Assembly (NCBI GenBank): GCA_947174155.1
Contig: CAMWHX010000018.1
Location: forward strand, 1-10,262
Source of the DNA: an uncultured Porphyromonadaceae bacterium
Lineage (GTDB): Bacteria > Bacteroidota > Bacteroidia > Bacteroidales > Muribaculaceae
Reading direction: 5' to 3'
DNA: 10,262 bases
Shown: piece after piece, positions 1-7,003 of the stretch
Position numbering within the stretch: the first letter of the stretch is position 1
Layout of the letters: each line of letters starts with the position of its first letter
The notes under the pieces: model-generated
Seen by the model: the letters and a program-made list of their open reading frames with translations, nothing else
Database searches by the model: none
Told to the model about the DNA's origin: nothing
Program-made: the position numbers and the translations under genes

Positions 1-80
1 GCGGCGGGGGCTCACCTTGGGCTTCTGAGCGGGATCATCGCTTCGATCCGGTTATCCTCCCTTCGGTCGGATCACAATAC
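1..80. other. Unassigned left edge, no supportable gene
   Basis: No coding region can be defended here. Two forward frames stay open from the window edge to about 100-110, but they run into the hairpin at 81-125 and resemble no family I recognise. A short inverted repeat (GATCCG at 45-50, CGGATC at 68-73) and the G-rich string GGGGGCTC (6-13) are visible. The latter also occurs in the repeat at the right edge (10245-10252). The stretch may be intergenic repeat or the tail of an unseen neighbour. Confidence 0.4.
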
Positions 81-125
81 ACAGAGAAAGAGCCTTAGCC
101 CGTCGGGCTAAGGCTCTTTCTCTGT
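81..125. terminator. Perfect 21-bp hairpin, probable terminator of the GH31 operon
   Basis: Positions 81-101 are exactly complementary to 105-125 with a 3-nt loop (GTC). The outer stem is purine-rich on one side and pyrimidine-rich on the other, and the core is GCCTTAGCCC/GGGCTAAGGC. It begins 5 bp after the GH31 stop codon when read leftward, which is where an intrinsic terminator is expected. The symmetry would let it act on transcripts from either side. There is no long pure T-run, so termination is inferred from the stem and its position. Confidence 0.8.
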
Positions 126-130
126 GGGGC

Positions 131-2587
131 TTATTTCGCGTTTAGGCTCAGGGTGCCTCCGTCGTAGAGGGTGACGAGGGTCAGGGTGCGGGTGGCGGCG
201 TCGTAGGTCCAGCCGCTCTGGCGGATGGCCTTGGCTGAGACGGCTTCCTCCATTGGCATGCCGTTGGAGGAGGTGACGCTGCGGGGTTTGCGGTCCACAC
301 CGATGACCTCGAAGGTCAGCATGCGGGTTTCGGGCATCCCTTCGTAACCCCGTCCCGAAGTCTTGATGTCGATATGGATGTCGCCTCCCTGGTTGCATCC
401 GGTGAAGGTAAGGAGCTGATAGGCTCCCTCTTCGAGGGAGAGGGGTGACATGCGGTCGTCATCGTAGAGGGTGTATTCGGTCCACTCCTTTGCGGGGAAG
501 AACTTGATGGTCAGGAACTGCGGATTGTATTGGGTGACGTTTTCTATAGGCCGGGTGTACTGGGGTATGAAGGCACCGCGGCGCACGAAGAGTGGCAGGC
601 GGTCAAGAGGGGCCTTGACAGTGGCTGTGGTGCCTCCACGGTAGCTCTCACGGGGATTCCACCAGTTGATCCAGTCGCCGGCGGGGAAGACCACCTTGCG
701 CTGCCGGGCTCCCTTGGTCATGACGGGTGCCACCAGCACGTCGTCACCCCACAGGTACTCGTCCGAGATATTGGCATAACGCTCCTCGGGGTTGTCACCG
801 CGGAAGTTGAGGAGACGGGCCAGGGGGAGACCCATTGCGGCATTTTCGTAGGCGAGGGTGTAGTTGTAGGGGAGCCACTCGTAGCGCATCTTGATATACT
901 GCTTCGAGATGGACTCGACCTCGGGATAGTGGTAGGGCTCCGGTTTGAGCTGAGCGTGGGTGCGGAGCATGGGGGTGAAGGCTCCCATTTCAAGCCAGCG
1001 GGCATAGAGCTCGGAGTCGGTGGGATGTTCCGGATCGACGGCGAATCCGCCGATGTCGCTGCTCATGTATCCCAGGCCGGAGAGTCCGGCCGACACCATG
1101 AGGTTGACCTGCGGCTGAAATCCACCCCAGGAGCGCGACACGTCGGTGGTCCAGGGGAAGACGCCGTAGCGTTGCAGGCCTGCTGTGCCACCGCGCATCA
1201 TCAGCATCGGACGCATATCGGGGAACTCCTCGCGCAGCCCCTCGTAGATGATGCGTGACCACTCGTTGCCGTAGACATTGTGATACTGCTCGGCGGTCAT
1301 GCCGTTGGCGTGGCGTATGGTCGCGGGATGCACCTCGGGTTCCCCCAGGTCTCCCCACCATCCGGCTACCCCCTCCTGCGTCAGGTCGCGATAGCGGTTC
1401 CAGTACCACTTGCGGGTGTCGGGATTGCTGACATCAAACATGCCGGCCTCGCCGACCCATGTCGTGACGTCGTGAGGTTTCCCATCCTCATCGCGGGTGA
1501 GCATATGGCCGGCAGCGAGGAGGTTGTAGTTGTCGATAGCGCCGATCTTATTGATATAGGGTTGGGTGATGAGCACCATGTTGACCCCCTTATCCTTGAG
1601 GTCGGAGAGCATCTTGCGGTGGTCGGGCCACTGGTCGCGGTTCCACTCCAGGCGTCCCATATCGGTCTCCTGCCCATACCAGTAGAGGTCGAGCACCATG
1701 CCGTCCACGGGATAGCCGCGTGTCTTGAGGGTATCGATGACGCCGAGGGCCTCATCCTGTGTGCGGTAGCCATATTTTGAGGTCACATATCCCAGGGTCC
1801 ACAGCGGGGGGAGACCCTGGCGTCCGGTCAGGCGTGACAGTCCCTCGGTAGCACCTGCGATATCACCCTCGCCGTCGATGAAGTAGTAGGAGAGGGCGTA
1901 GGGGGATTCAGCTGCATAGGTCAGAGTGTCCTTACCGAGTTGGAGCGAGGCGCGCGTATGGTCATCGAAGAGGACGCCATAGCCGCGGTCGCTGACTACG
2001 TAAGGGACAGAGATACCCATCTGCGAAATGCGCGGGTCGCCGGCGGTATAGCCATAGTTCTGGCGATTGTACATCGACAGGCTGTCGCCGTTAAGACGCA
2101 GACGGTGACCGCGTTCGCCGGCACCGTAGTAATTCTCATCCTTGCCGGCAAGCAATGTCACGGTTTTCAGGTCGGGATCGGAATTATCGACACCGCCGGC
2201 CTCGGAGAGCAGCAGCTCTCCCTCATCGTTGAAGAAGGAGACTCGCCCGGTAGTGCGGTCCACACGCACAGAAGTGACGGGTGAAGTCAGAAGGACCTCG
2301 GTCGGTGTGGCGGTGACATGGACCCCGGGGCTCTCAGGCTCCAGAATAGCGGATTGCGATTTCAGAAATTCCGGAGAGGCTCCGACAGCCGGAAGACGCG
2401 TCACGCGGAAGATGTCATCAGCGACAGGGAGCACACAGACCGTGCCGGCCGGAGTGGAGATGAGTACCTCACCCTGCTGCGTGGTGGTGATGCCGCGAGA
2501 GGCCGGACGCACCGAGTGGGTGGATAGGGCTACGGCAGCCGCCAGCGGGGCGACTGCCGTCATTAAGGTCATGAAACTCTTTCTCAT
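131..2587 (-). CDS. Secreted glycoside hydrolase family 31 (alpha-glucosidase/alpha-xylosidase type)
   Basis: 818-residue GH31 enzyme predicted to cleave alpha-linked glycosides by a retaining two-step mechanism. Residues 1 to about 30 look like a Sec signal peptide (MRKSF, then an Ala/Leu-rich core). No lipobox is visible, so a soluble periplasmic enzyme is likely. An N-terminal galactose-mutarotase-like domain (about 35-255) precedes the barrel (about 260-600). Barrel landmarks are VLDLYWYG (298-305), the nucleophile motif WWGDLGEPE with Asp413, the probable acid/base Asp482 in WTTDVSRSW, and SSDIGGF (509-515). The tail from about 680 matches the DUF5110/beta-sandwich part of the family. 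The start at 2587 is chosen because the frame upstream encodes Cys/Arg-rich residues overlapping the neighbouring gene, and because this ATG overlaps that gene's TGA as ATGA, implying translational coupling. GH31 membership is firm; the substrate cannot be read from the sequence. Confidence 0.95.
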   Translation of the reverse strand: MRKSFMTLMTAVAPLAAAVALSTHSVRPASRGITTTQQGEVLISTPAGTVCVLPVADDIFRVTRLPAVGASPEFLKSQSAILEPESPGVHVTATPTEVLLTSPVTSVRVDRTTGRVSFFNDEGELLLSEAGGVDNSDPDLKTVTLLAGKDENYYGAGERGHRLRLNGDSLSMYNRQNYGYTAGDPRISQMGISVPYVVSDRGYGVLFDDHTRASLQLGKDTLTYAAESPYALSYYFIDGEGDIAGATEGLSRLTGRQGLPPLWTLGYVTSKYGYRTQDEALGVIDTLKTRGYPVDGMVLDLYWYGQETDMGRLEWNRDQWPDHRKMLSDLKDKGVNMVLITQPYINKIGAIDNYNLLAAGHMLTRDEDGKPHDVTTWVGEAGMFDVSNPDTRKWYWNRYRDLTQEGVAGWWGDLGEPEVHPATIRHANGMTAEQYHNVYGNEWSRIIYEGLREEFPDMRPMLMMRGGTAGLQRYGVFPWTTDVSRSWGGFQPQVNLMVSAGLSGLGYMSSDIGGFAVDPEHPTDSELYARWLEMGAFTPMLRTHAQLKPEPYHYPEVESISKQYIKMRYEWLPYNYTLAYENAAMGLPLARLLNFRGDNPEERYANISDEYLWGDDVLVAPVMTKGARQRKVVFPAGDWINWWNPRESYRGGTTATVKAPLDRLPLFVRRGAFIPQYTRPIENVTQYNPQFLTIKFFPAKEWTEYTLYDDDRMSPLSLEEGAYQLLTFTGCNQGGDIHIDIKTSGRGYEGMPETRMLTFEVIGVDRKPRSVTSSNGMPMEEAVSAKAIRQSGWTYDAATRTLTLVTLYDGGTLSLNAK

Positions 2588-3786
2588 GCTTCGAGTTCTA
2601 TATCTTCGTCGGTGATTACACTCCAGGGGAGTCCGTTGACAGCCAGAGTCTCCAGGAAGGGGTCGGGATCGAACTCCTCGACATTGTGCACACCAGGCTT
2701 GACCCACTTGCCGGTCAGGAACATCATGGCCCCTACCATAGCGGGGACGCCGGTGGTGTAGCTGACAGCCTGCGCGCCGGTCTCCTTGTAGGCGGCCTGG
2801 TGCGAGCAGTTGTTGTAGATGTAGTAGGTCGACTCCTTACCCTCCTTGTCGAGACCGCGGATGCGGCAGCCGATAGAGGTCTCACCGGTATAATTCTCTC
2901 CGAGAGAACCGGGATCGGGGAGGACGGCTTTGAGGAACTGTATGGGCACGATCTCCTGACCGTTATACATCACGGGATCGATGCGGGCCATGCCTATATC
3001 CTGGATGACACGCAGGTGAGTCAGATATTCCTGGCCGAAGGTCATCCAGAAGCGGGCGCGGCGGATGGTGGGGAAGTTCTGCACGAGAGACTCAAGCTCC
3101 TCGTGGTAGAGGAGATAGGACTCGCGCACGCCGATATTGGGGTATGTAAGGGGGCGGTGGATCTCGAGATTCTCCGTCTCGACCCACTTGCCGTCTTCCC
3201 AATACTTACCCTTCTGTGTGATCTCGCGGATATTGATTTCGGGATTGAAGTTGGTGGCGAAGGCCTTGCCGTGGTTGCCGGCGTTGCAGTCGACGATGTC
3301 GAGATAGCGCATCTCGGAGAAGTGATGCTTGGCGGCGTAGGCCACGAAGACAGCCGACACGCCCGGATCGAAGCCGCAGCCGAGGATGGCGGTCAGACCG
3401 GCTTTCTCGAAGCGCTCGCGGTATGCCCACTGCCATGAATACTCGAAGTGGGCCTCATCCTTGGGCTCGTAGTTGGCCGTATCGAGATAGTTGACGCCAC
3501 ATTTCAGACAGGCCTCCATGATGGTGAGGTCCTGATAGGGGAGAGCGACATTGATACAGATGTCGGGGCGGTGGCGGTTGAAGAGTTCGACGAGCTCATC
3601 GACGGAGTCAGCGTCTACGCGGTCGGTGGTGATGTTGGGGGCACCGATCTTCTCGGCGAGACGGTCACACTTCTCCTTGGTGCGGGAGGCGAGGACGATC
3701 TCAGTAAATACCTCAGGATGCATAGCGCACTTGTGGGCTACGACCGTGCCCACGCCACCGGCGCCGATAATCAAAACTTTTCCCAT
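2584..3786 (-). CDS. Saccharopine dehydrogenase family protein, probable carboxy(nor)spermidine dehydrogenase
   Basis: 400-residue NAD(P)-dependent enzyme. The N-terminus is a Rossmann fold with VLIIGAGGVG (residues 4-13). Further landmarks are VNYLDTANYEP (98-108) and LGCGFDPGVSAVF (135-147), typical of the bacterial saccharopine dehydrogenase-like branch that includes carboxynorspermidine/carboxyspermidine dehydrogenase. In gut Bacteroides that enzyme condenses aspartate semialdehyde with a diamine, and a separate decarboxylase then makes spermidine. The length fits this family. It is first in a leftward operon with a good promoter upstream (3827-3857), and its TGA overlaps the ATG of the GH31 gene. 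The partner carboxyspermidine decarboxylase is not in this window. Family assignment is strong; the exact reaction is inferred and could instead be a saccharopine-type dehydrogenase. Confidence 0.85.
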   Translation of the reverse strand: MGKVLIIGAGGVGTVVAHKCAMHPEVFTEIVLASRTKEKCDRLAEKIGAPNITTDRVDADSVDELVELFNRHRPDICINVALPYQDLTIMEACLKCGVNYLDTANYEPKDEAHFEYSWQWAYRERFEKAGLTAILGCGFDPGVSAVFVAYAAKHHFSEMRYLDIVDCNAGNHGKAFATNFNPEINIREITQKGKYWEDGKWVETENLEIHRPLTYPNIGVRESYLLYHEELESLVQNFPTIRRARFWMTFGQEYLTHLRVIQDIGMARIDPVMYNGQEIVPIQFLKAVLPDPGSLGENYTGETSIGCRIRGLDKEGKESTYYIYNNCSHQAAYKETGAQAVSYTTGVPAMVGAMMFLTGKWVKPGVHNVEEFDPDPFLETLAVNGLPWSVITDEDIELEA

Positions 3787-3826
3787 TTCTTTATTCTCGA
3801 TTGTATTGAATTTTTCGCGGTTTGTG

Positions 3827-3857
3827 CAAAGTTAATCAAAATCTGGTGTTCTGCAAA
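3827..3857 (-). promoter_or_regulatory. Bacteroidota-type promoter for the dehydrogenase-GH31 operon
   Basis: Read on the minus strand there is a -33 element TTTG (plus 3854-3857), a 19-bp spacer, and a -7 element TAACTTTG followed by C (plus 3827-3834). This is an exact fit to the primary-sigma consensus of Bacteroidota (TTTG, 19-21 bp, TAnnTTTG). Transcription should start near 3820, giving a leader of about 35 nt before the ATG at 3786. An AT-rich stretch with AAGAA lies just ahead of the start codon in place of a strong Shine-Dalgarno. Confidence 0.8.
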
Positions 3858-3918
3858 GAATCACGGCCACAACTTCGCTTTTTGAGGTCCGGTGTCCGGC
3901 TATGTGGAAATTTTTGAT

Positions 3919-3926
3919 TAATTTCG
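3919..3926 (+). promoter_or_regulatory. Candidate -7 box for trmD, almost at the start codon
   Basis: TAATTTCG followed by C matches the Bacteroidota -7 consensus TAnnTTTG with one mismatch, and ends only 4 bp before the trmD ATG. No clean TTTG lies 19-21 bp upstream, which weakens the call. If used, the transcript would start at or next to the ATG, that is leaderless or nearly so. Confidence 0.4.
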
Positions 3927-3930
3927 CATC

Positions 3931-4611
3931 ATGAGAATAGACATACTGACCGTAATGCCGGAGATGCTCGAATCTCCGCTCAACTGCTCTATATTGAAGC
4001 GGGCCCGTGACAAGGGGTTGGCTGAGATTGTGGTTCATAATCTGCGCGACTACACTACCAACAAGCATCGTAAGGTGGATGACTATCCCTTTGGAGGGGA
4101 GGCGGGGATGGTGATGCAGATTCAGCCTGTCGACGCGTGCATATCGGCTCTGCGTCGCGAGCGAGATTATGATGAGGTAATATTCATGACTCCTGACGGA
4201 GAGACTTTCAATCAGCCGATTGCAAATCAGTTGTCTCTTCTGGATAATATGATCATCCTCTGCGGGCACTACAAAGGTATAGACTATCGTATACGGGAGC
4301 ATTTCGTGACGCGTGAGATCTCGATCGGAGATTATGTGCTTACCGGAGGTGAGCTTCCGGCTGCCGTGGTGGCAGACGCCGTGGTGCGTCTCATCCCGGG
4401 GGTGCTTGGCGATGAGCAGTCTGCATTGTCGGATTCATTTCAGGATAATCTGCTTGCTCCGCCGGTATATACGCGTCCGGCGGTCTACAATGGCTGGGCG
4501 GTCCCGGAGATCCTTCTTTCGGGCCATGAGGCCAAGATCGCCCAATGGCGCTATGACCAGGCGTTGGAACGCACGAAACGACTTAGACCCGATCTTTTGG
4601 GCAATTCATAA
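3931..4611 (+). CDS. trmD: tRNA (guanine(37)-N1)-methyltransferase TrmD
   Basis: 226-residue SPOUT methyltransferase that uses S-adenosylmethionine to methylate G37 next to the anticodon, preventing +1 frameshifting. The start [10 protein letters not shown] is the usual TrmD N-terminus. Family landmarks are FGGEAGMV (54-61), GHYKGIDYR (112-120), and the trefoil-knot cofactor segment [16 protein letters not shown] (129-144). The conserved Arg153 (RLIPGVLG) and catalytic-type Asp168 (LSDSF) are present, followed by YTRP (180-183) and LLSGHEAKI (195-203). It ends soon after the RRPELL-like segment and so lacks the C-terminal extension of the E. coli protein, as expected for shorter TrmD forms. 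It stands alone: divergent from the dehydrogenase operon, convergent with the sigma factor gene, and not in the rpsP-rimM-rplS operon known from many bacteria. The stop codon lies inside the terminator hairpin. Confidence 0.98.
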   Translation: MRIDILTVMPEMLESPLNCSILKRARDKGLAEIVVHNLRDYTTNKHRKVDDYPFGGEAGMVMQIQPVDACISALRRERDYDEVIFMTPDGETFNQPIANQLSLLDNMIILCGHYKGIDYRIREHFVTREISIGDYVLTGGELPAAVVADAVVRLIPGVLGDEQSALSDSFQDNLLAPPVYTRPAVYNGWAVPEILLSGHEAKIAQWRYDQALERTKRLRPDLLGNS

Positions 4612-4659
4612 TTCAAGGGCTCACACCTATGGCAAGTGTGAGCCCTTGAATTATGAATT
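4603..4659. terminator. Shared bidirectional terminator between trmD and the sigma factor gene
   Basis: A perfect inverted repeat with 24-nt arms (4603-4626 and 4636-4659) and a 9-nt loop (4627-4635). The core is CAAGGGCTCACAC and the outer arms are AT-rich (AATTCATAATT). The left arm contains the last codons and the TAA of trmD, and the right arm ends 5 bp from the sigma factor stop codon. The AT-rich outer arms can serve as A-tract and T-tract for transcripts from both sides. A further copy of the heptamer GAATTAT extends the right arm to 4668. Confidence 0.8.
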
Positions 4660-4664
4660 ATGAA

Positions 4665-5171
4665 TTATCTGTAGTCTTTGAGCATGAGCTGGAGGCGCTT
4701 GCGGGCGAAGAAGATACGGCTCTTCACGGTGCCGAGCGGGAGACCCATGTGGTCGGCGATCTCGCTGTATTTGTAGCCGGCGACATACATCGTGAAGGGC
4801 TCCTGATATTCCGGAGCGAAGGAGCGGATAGCCTCGGAGATCTCTTTGGTTGCGAATGATCCCTCAGGGCTGTCGAGACCTGACTCCTGCGAGAGGTTGA
4901 GGTGATAGAGATCCTCGGTCGAATCAATCACCGTAGCGCTGCGCACCTGACGACGATAGTTGTTGATGAAGATATTGCGCATGATGGTGAAGACCCACCC
5001 CTTGAAGTTGACGTTGTCGACGTACTTGGCTTCGTTGTCCAACACCTTGAGCGTAGTGTCCTGCACCAGATCCTGGGCAGCTTCCCTGCTCGAGGTCAGC
5101 TGGCATGCGAAACTCATCAGATTGGCCTGGAGGCCGAGAAGACGCTGCTTGAAAGTGTTGGAATCTGCCAT
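4665..5171 (-). CDS. ECF-type RNA polymerase sigma factor
   Basis: 168-residue sigma-70 family protein of the extracytoplasmic-function class, with only regions 2 and 4. Region 2 spans about residues 10-76, with DLVQDTTLKVL (34-44, core-binding helix) and FKGWVFTIMRNIFINNYRR (57-75, -10 recognition). A linker at about 77-105 leads to region 4 at about 106-163, with the helix-turn-helix KYSEIADHMGLPLGTVKSRI (134-153). Length and architecture are complete. No anti-sigma gene lies next to it: downstream is the terminator shared with trmD and upstream is the divergent ftsB-like gene, so control must be by an unlinked partner or at transcription. I saw no TAnnTTTG box on its strand in the 225 bp upstream, so its own promoter may be of another type. 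The regulon cannot be deduced. Confidence 0.95.
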   Translation of the reverse strand: MADSNTFKQRLLGLQANLMSFACQLTSSREAAQDLVQDTTLKVLDNEAKYVDNVNFKGWVFTIMRNIFINNYRRQVRSATVIDSTEDLYHLNLSQESGLDSPEGSFATKEISEAIRSFAPEYQEPFTMYVAGYKYSEIADHMGLPLGTVKSRIFFARKRLQLMLKDYR

Positions 5172-5396
5172 AGTGGATATATTTTAGAGTTTTTATCAGT
5201 GTTTACGCCTGTATAACGCAACCAAATCGGTTTCTATCTTGTTTGTAACATTTATTTAATTGCGGAGTGCCATCCGGCAACCGGGCCATCGGAAGGGGGG
5301 CTTAAATAGAGAGGTGAGGGAATATGCATCAAAAAACGTAAAAAAACTCCTCTGAGATAAGGATTTTCGGTGCGGAATCGTTAATTTTGCAGTTCA
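5172..5396. other. Divergent intergenic region, sigma factor gene / ftsB-like gene
   Basis: This 225-bp gap must hold control signals for both directions. The rightward side has a good -7 box at 5382-5389. On the leftward side I find no consensus promoter. An AT-rich block (about 5172-5260), a GC-rich patch with CCGGCAACCGG (5274-5284) and an A-rich stretch (about 5331-5346) are visible. No small ORF or RNA gene is supportable. Confidence 0.5.
5382..5389 (+). promoter_or_regulatory. -7 box ahead of the ftsB-like gene
   Basis: TAATTTTG followed by C is a full match to the Bacteroidota -7 consensus TAnnTTTG. It ends 7 bp before the ATG at 5397, so the transcript should start within a few bases of the start codon. 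A clear TTTG at the expected 19-21 bp upstream is missing. This is the only consensus promoter seen for the six-gene rightward cluster. Confidence 0.6.
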
Positions 5397-5705
5397 ATGT
5401 CAAGAATGACCAAGAAAGCCAGCTTCTGGGTGCGCCGCCGCTCCCATATCCCGCTCCTACTGGTGGGAGGTCTTGTCGTGGCCCTGCTCTTCTATAATGA
5501 GGACGCTTCGGTGTCGCTCAATATGGAGTATGAGCGTCAGATCAATGCCCTCAAACGCGAGATCAAGGAGTGTCGTGATTCTGCCGCCTACTATCGGGCC
5601 CGGCGCGAGGCTCTGGAGGCGGGTGAGAGTGATCTGGAGCATGTGGCTCGCGAGCAGTATCACATGCAGCGCCCTACCGAAGATGTCTTTCTCCTCAAAC
5701 CCTAA
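5397..5705 (+). CDS. Septum formation initiator family protein (FtsB/DivIC type)
   Basis: 102-residue bitopic inner-membrane protein expected to join the FtsQ/FtsB/FtsL-type divisome subcomplex. It has a short basic cytoplasmic N-terminus (WVRRRSH, 11-17), one membrane helix (about 18-33), a periplasmic coiled coil (about 39-75, rich in Glu/Arg with heptad hydrophobics), and the family-typical C-terminal segment LEHVAREQYHMQRPTEDVFLL (about 80-100). The start at 5397 is used because the -7 box sits just upstream; Met4 is an alternative. It is the first gene of the rightward cluster, 9 bp ahead of the next gene. FtsB and DivIC cannot be separated by eye. Confidence 0.9.
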   Translation: MSRMTKKASFWVRRRSHIPLLLVGGLVVALLFYNEDASVSLNMEYERQINALKREIKECRDSAAYYRARREALEAGESDLEHVAREQYHMQRPTEDVFLLKP

Positions 5706-5714
5706 CCATACATC

Positions 5715-6191
5715 ATGGCTAAACGAGACAATAAAGCCGCTCAGCGTCCCACGGCATACAGCCCCAAACGTGAGAAGAGACTTAAAAGAATAGAGAATAT
5801 CGCCACTTTCGGACTCATCATCGTGGCGGTATCACTGGCTGGTCCCTTCTTCAACCTAACCGCTGCTCCTGCGCCTCTCTACAAGTGGCTTTATGCCGCC
5901 GGAGCGGTCATCTACACGGTGGCGCGCCTCTGCAATGTGGCCGATCCCGCCGACTCGTTGCGACTGCGTCGCCTGCGCCGTCTGGAGTTCTGGGCAGGCA
6001 TGGCCTTCTGTATAGGGTCGGGGATGTGGTTTTACAACTCCTCGCGCCTCGGCCACTTCGCCGGGTCGCTGGGCACCATACAGCCGACAGTGGTCTTTAC
6101 ACTCGTCGGTGCCACGATCCAGATCATAGCCGCGTGGCTGATATATTCCACCCAGAAGAAGGAGGCCGGGTCTCCCGAGCAGAAGCGATGA
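5715..6191 (+). CDS. Four-helix integral membrane protein, function unknown
   Basis: 158 residues with a very basic N-terminus (about 1-27) and four likely membrane helices at about 29-48, 55-73, 90-107 and 124-145. A cytoplasmic-type Arg-rich loop (RLRRLRRLEF, 83-92) lies between helices 2 and 3, and the tail is short and charged. Both termini are predicted cytoplasmic. I recognise no catalytic motif or named family. It starts 9 bp after the FtsB/DivIC-like gene, and its TGA overlaps the coaX ATG as ATGA, so it is almost certainly co-expressed with both. A role in the envelope or division is only inferred from position. Confidence 0.85.
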   Translation: MAKRDNKAAQRPTAYSPKREKRLKRIENIATFGLIIVAVSLAGPFFNLTAAPAPLYKWLYAAGAVIYTVARLCNVADPADSLRLRRLRRLEFWAGMAFCIGSGMWFYNSSRLGHFAGSLGTIQPTVVFTLVGATIQIIAAWLIYSTQKKEAGSPEQKR

Positions 6192-7003
6192 GCAACACCC
6201 TCAGCAAGAGCGTCGTCGCCGGAGATGTAATAGTCACCGTAGACCAGGGGAACACAGCCGTCAAGCTGACTGTCTGGCGCCTGGATGACTCCGGGCGTCC
6301 GGAGGTGGAGGCGCATCAGGCATTCTCCCCCTCCGAGACCGACGCCATGTGTACCCTGATCGAGGGATTGGAGGCGCGCGGAGGTATCTATTGCAGCGTC
6401 GGGCGGATGGATGTGCGTCTGGTTGAAAGCCTGCGTTGCATACTCGGAGGATGGCTGATAGTGCTGACACCCTCCACCCCTCTGCCGATCGGAGTGGATT
6501 ACGCGACACCCGCCACCTTAGGCATGGATCGCGTAGCCGTGGCTGCAGGTGCCCGAGCACTCTATCCCGGGGAGCGATGTATGATAGCCGATGCCGGGAC
6601 AGCCATTACGACGGACGTGCTTAGCGGAGAGGGGGACTTCAAGGGAGGGCGCATATCCCCCGGCCTCGAACTGCGTTTCCGCGCACTCCACGACCATACA
6701 TCCCGACTGCCGCTGGAGCATCCCCGCGCCGAAGTGCCCGAGATAGGAACCGATACCTCCACCTCGATCCTGACAGGAGTGATGCGCGGAGCTGCCGCCG
6801 AGATAGCCGAGTCCGCAATCGCATACGAAGCCTCGCGCCTGCTGATGACCGGAGGCGATGCGGCTGCCCTTCTGCCGGTGACAGGCGAGATCTGCGGGCG
6901 TCTCGGCGCTCCGGTGCCCGAAATCCTCCCCCGGTTGTTAGCTCGGGGACTGGTCGAAATTTTCCTTTATAACGTAGACAACCTCAACGATGATAATGTA
7001 TAA
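6188..7003 (+). CDS. coaX: Type III pantothenate kinase
   Basis: 271-residue cytosolic kinase of the ASKHA fold that phosphorylates pantothenate, the first step of coenzyme A synthesis. Visible signature motifs are DQGNTAVKL (19-27, phosphate-binding loop), LGMDRVAVAAGA (111-122, with the GxDR motif), DAGTAITTD (135-143) and GGRISPGLE (153-161), followed by STSILTGVMRGAAAEI and a C-terminal MTGGDA (220-225). The start at 6188 is chosen because this ATG overlaps the upstream TGA and puts the DxGNT motif at the usual distance from the N-terminus; the open frame extends further upstream but lies inside the previous gene. The 3' end overlaps the next gene by 14 bp. Type III enzymes usually need a monovalent cation and resist feedback by CoA; that is family knowledge. 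Confidence 0.95.
   Translation: MSNTLSKSVVAGDVIVTVDQGNTAVKLTVWRLDDSGRPEVEAHQAFSPSETDAMCTLIEGLEARGGIYCSVGRMDVRLVESLRCILGGWLIVLTPSTPLPIGVDYATPATLGMDRVAVAAGARALYPGERCMIADAGTAITTDVLSGEGDFKGGRISPGLELRFRALHDHTSRLPLEHPRAEVPEIGTDTSTSILTGVMRGAAAEIAESAIAYEASRLLMTGGDAAALLPVTGEICGRLGAPVPEILPRLLARGLVEIFLYNVDNLNDDNV

Noticed and set aside
45..73. GATCCG...CGGATC inverted repeat as an operator or attachment site
   Set aside because: Six-base arms with a 17-nt gap are expected by chance and nothing nearby suggests a regulator or integrase.
530..1258. A long forward open frame opposite the GH31 gene, 242 codons
   Set aside because: Antisense shadow of a well-supported GH31 domain in GC-rich DNA; composition (His/Val/Gly-rich) fits a mirror frame.
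2588..2707. A 40-residue N-terminal extension of the GH31 frame
   Set aside because: It lies wholly inside the upstream dehydrogenase gene, encodes Arg/Cys-rich non-signal residues, and would bury a good signal peptide; the ATGA junction gives a better start.
2686..3438. A 250-codon forward frame opposite the dehydrogenase gene
   Set aside because: Antisense to conserved motifs of the dehydrogenase and resembles no protein family.
5885..6187. A 101-residue upstream extension of the coaX frame
   Set aside because: It overlaps the four-helix membrane protein in another frame, is Arg/His-rich and adds nothing typical of pantothenate kinases.
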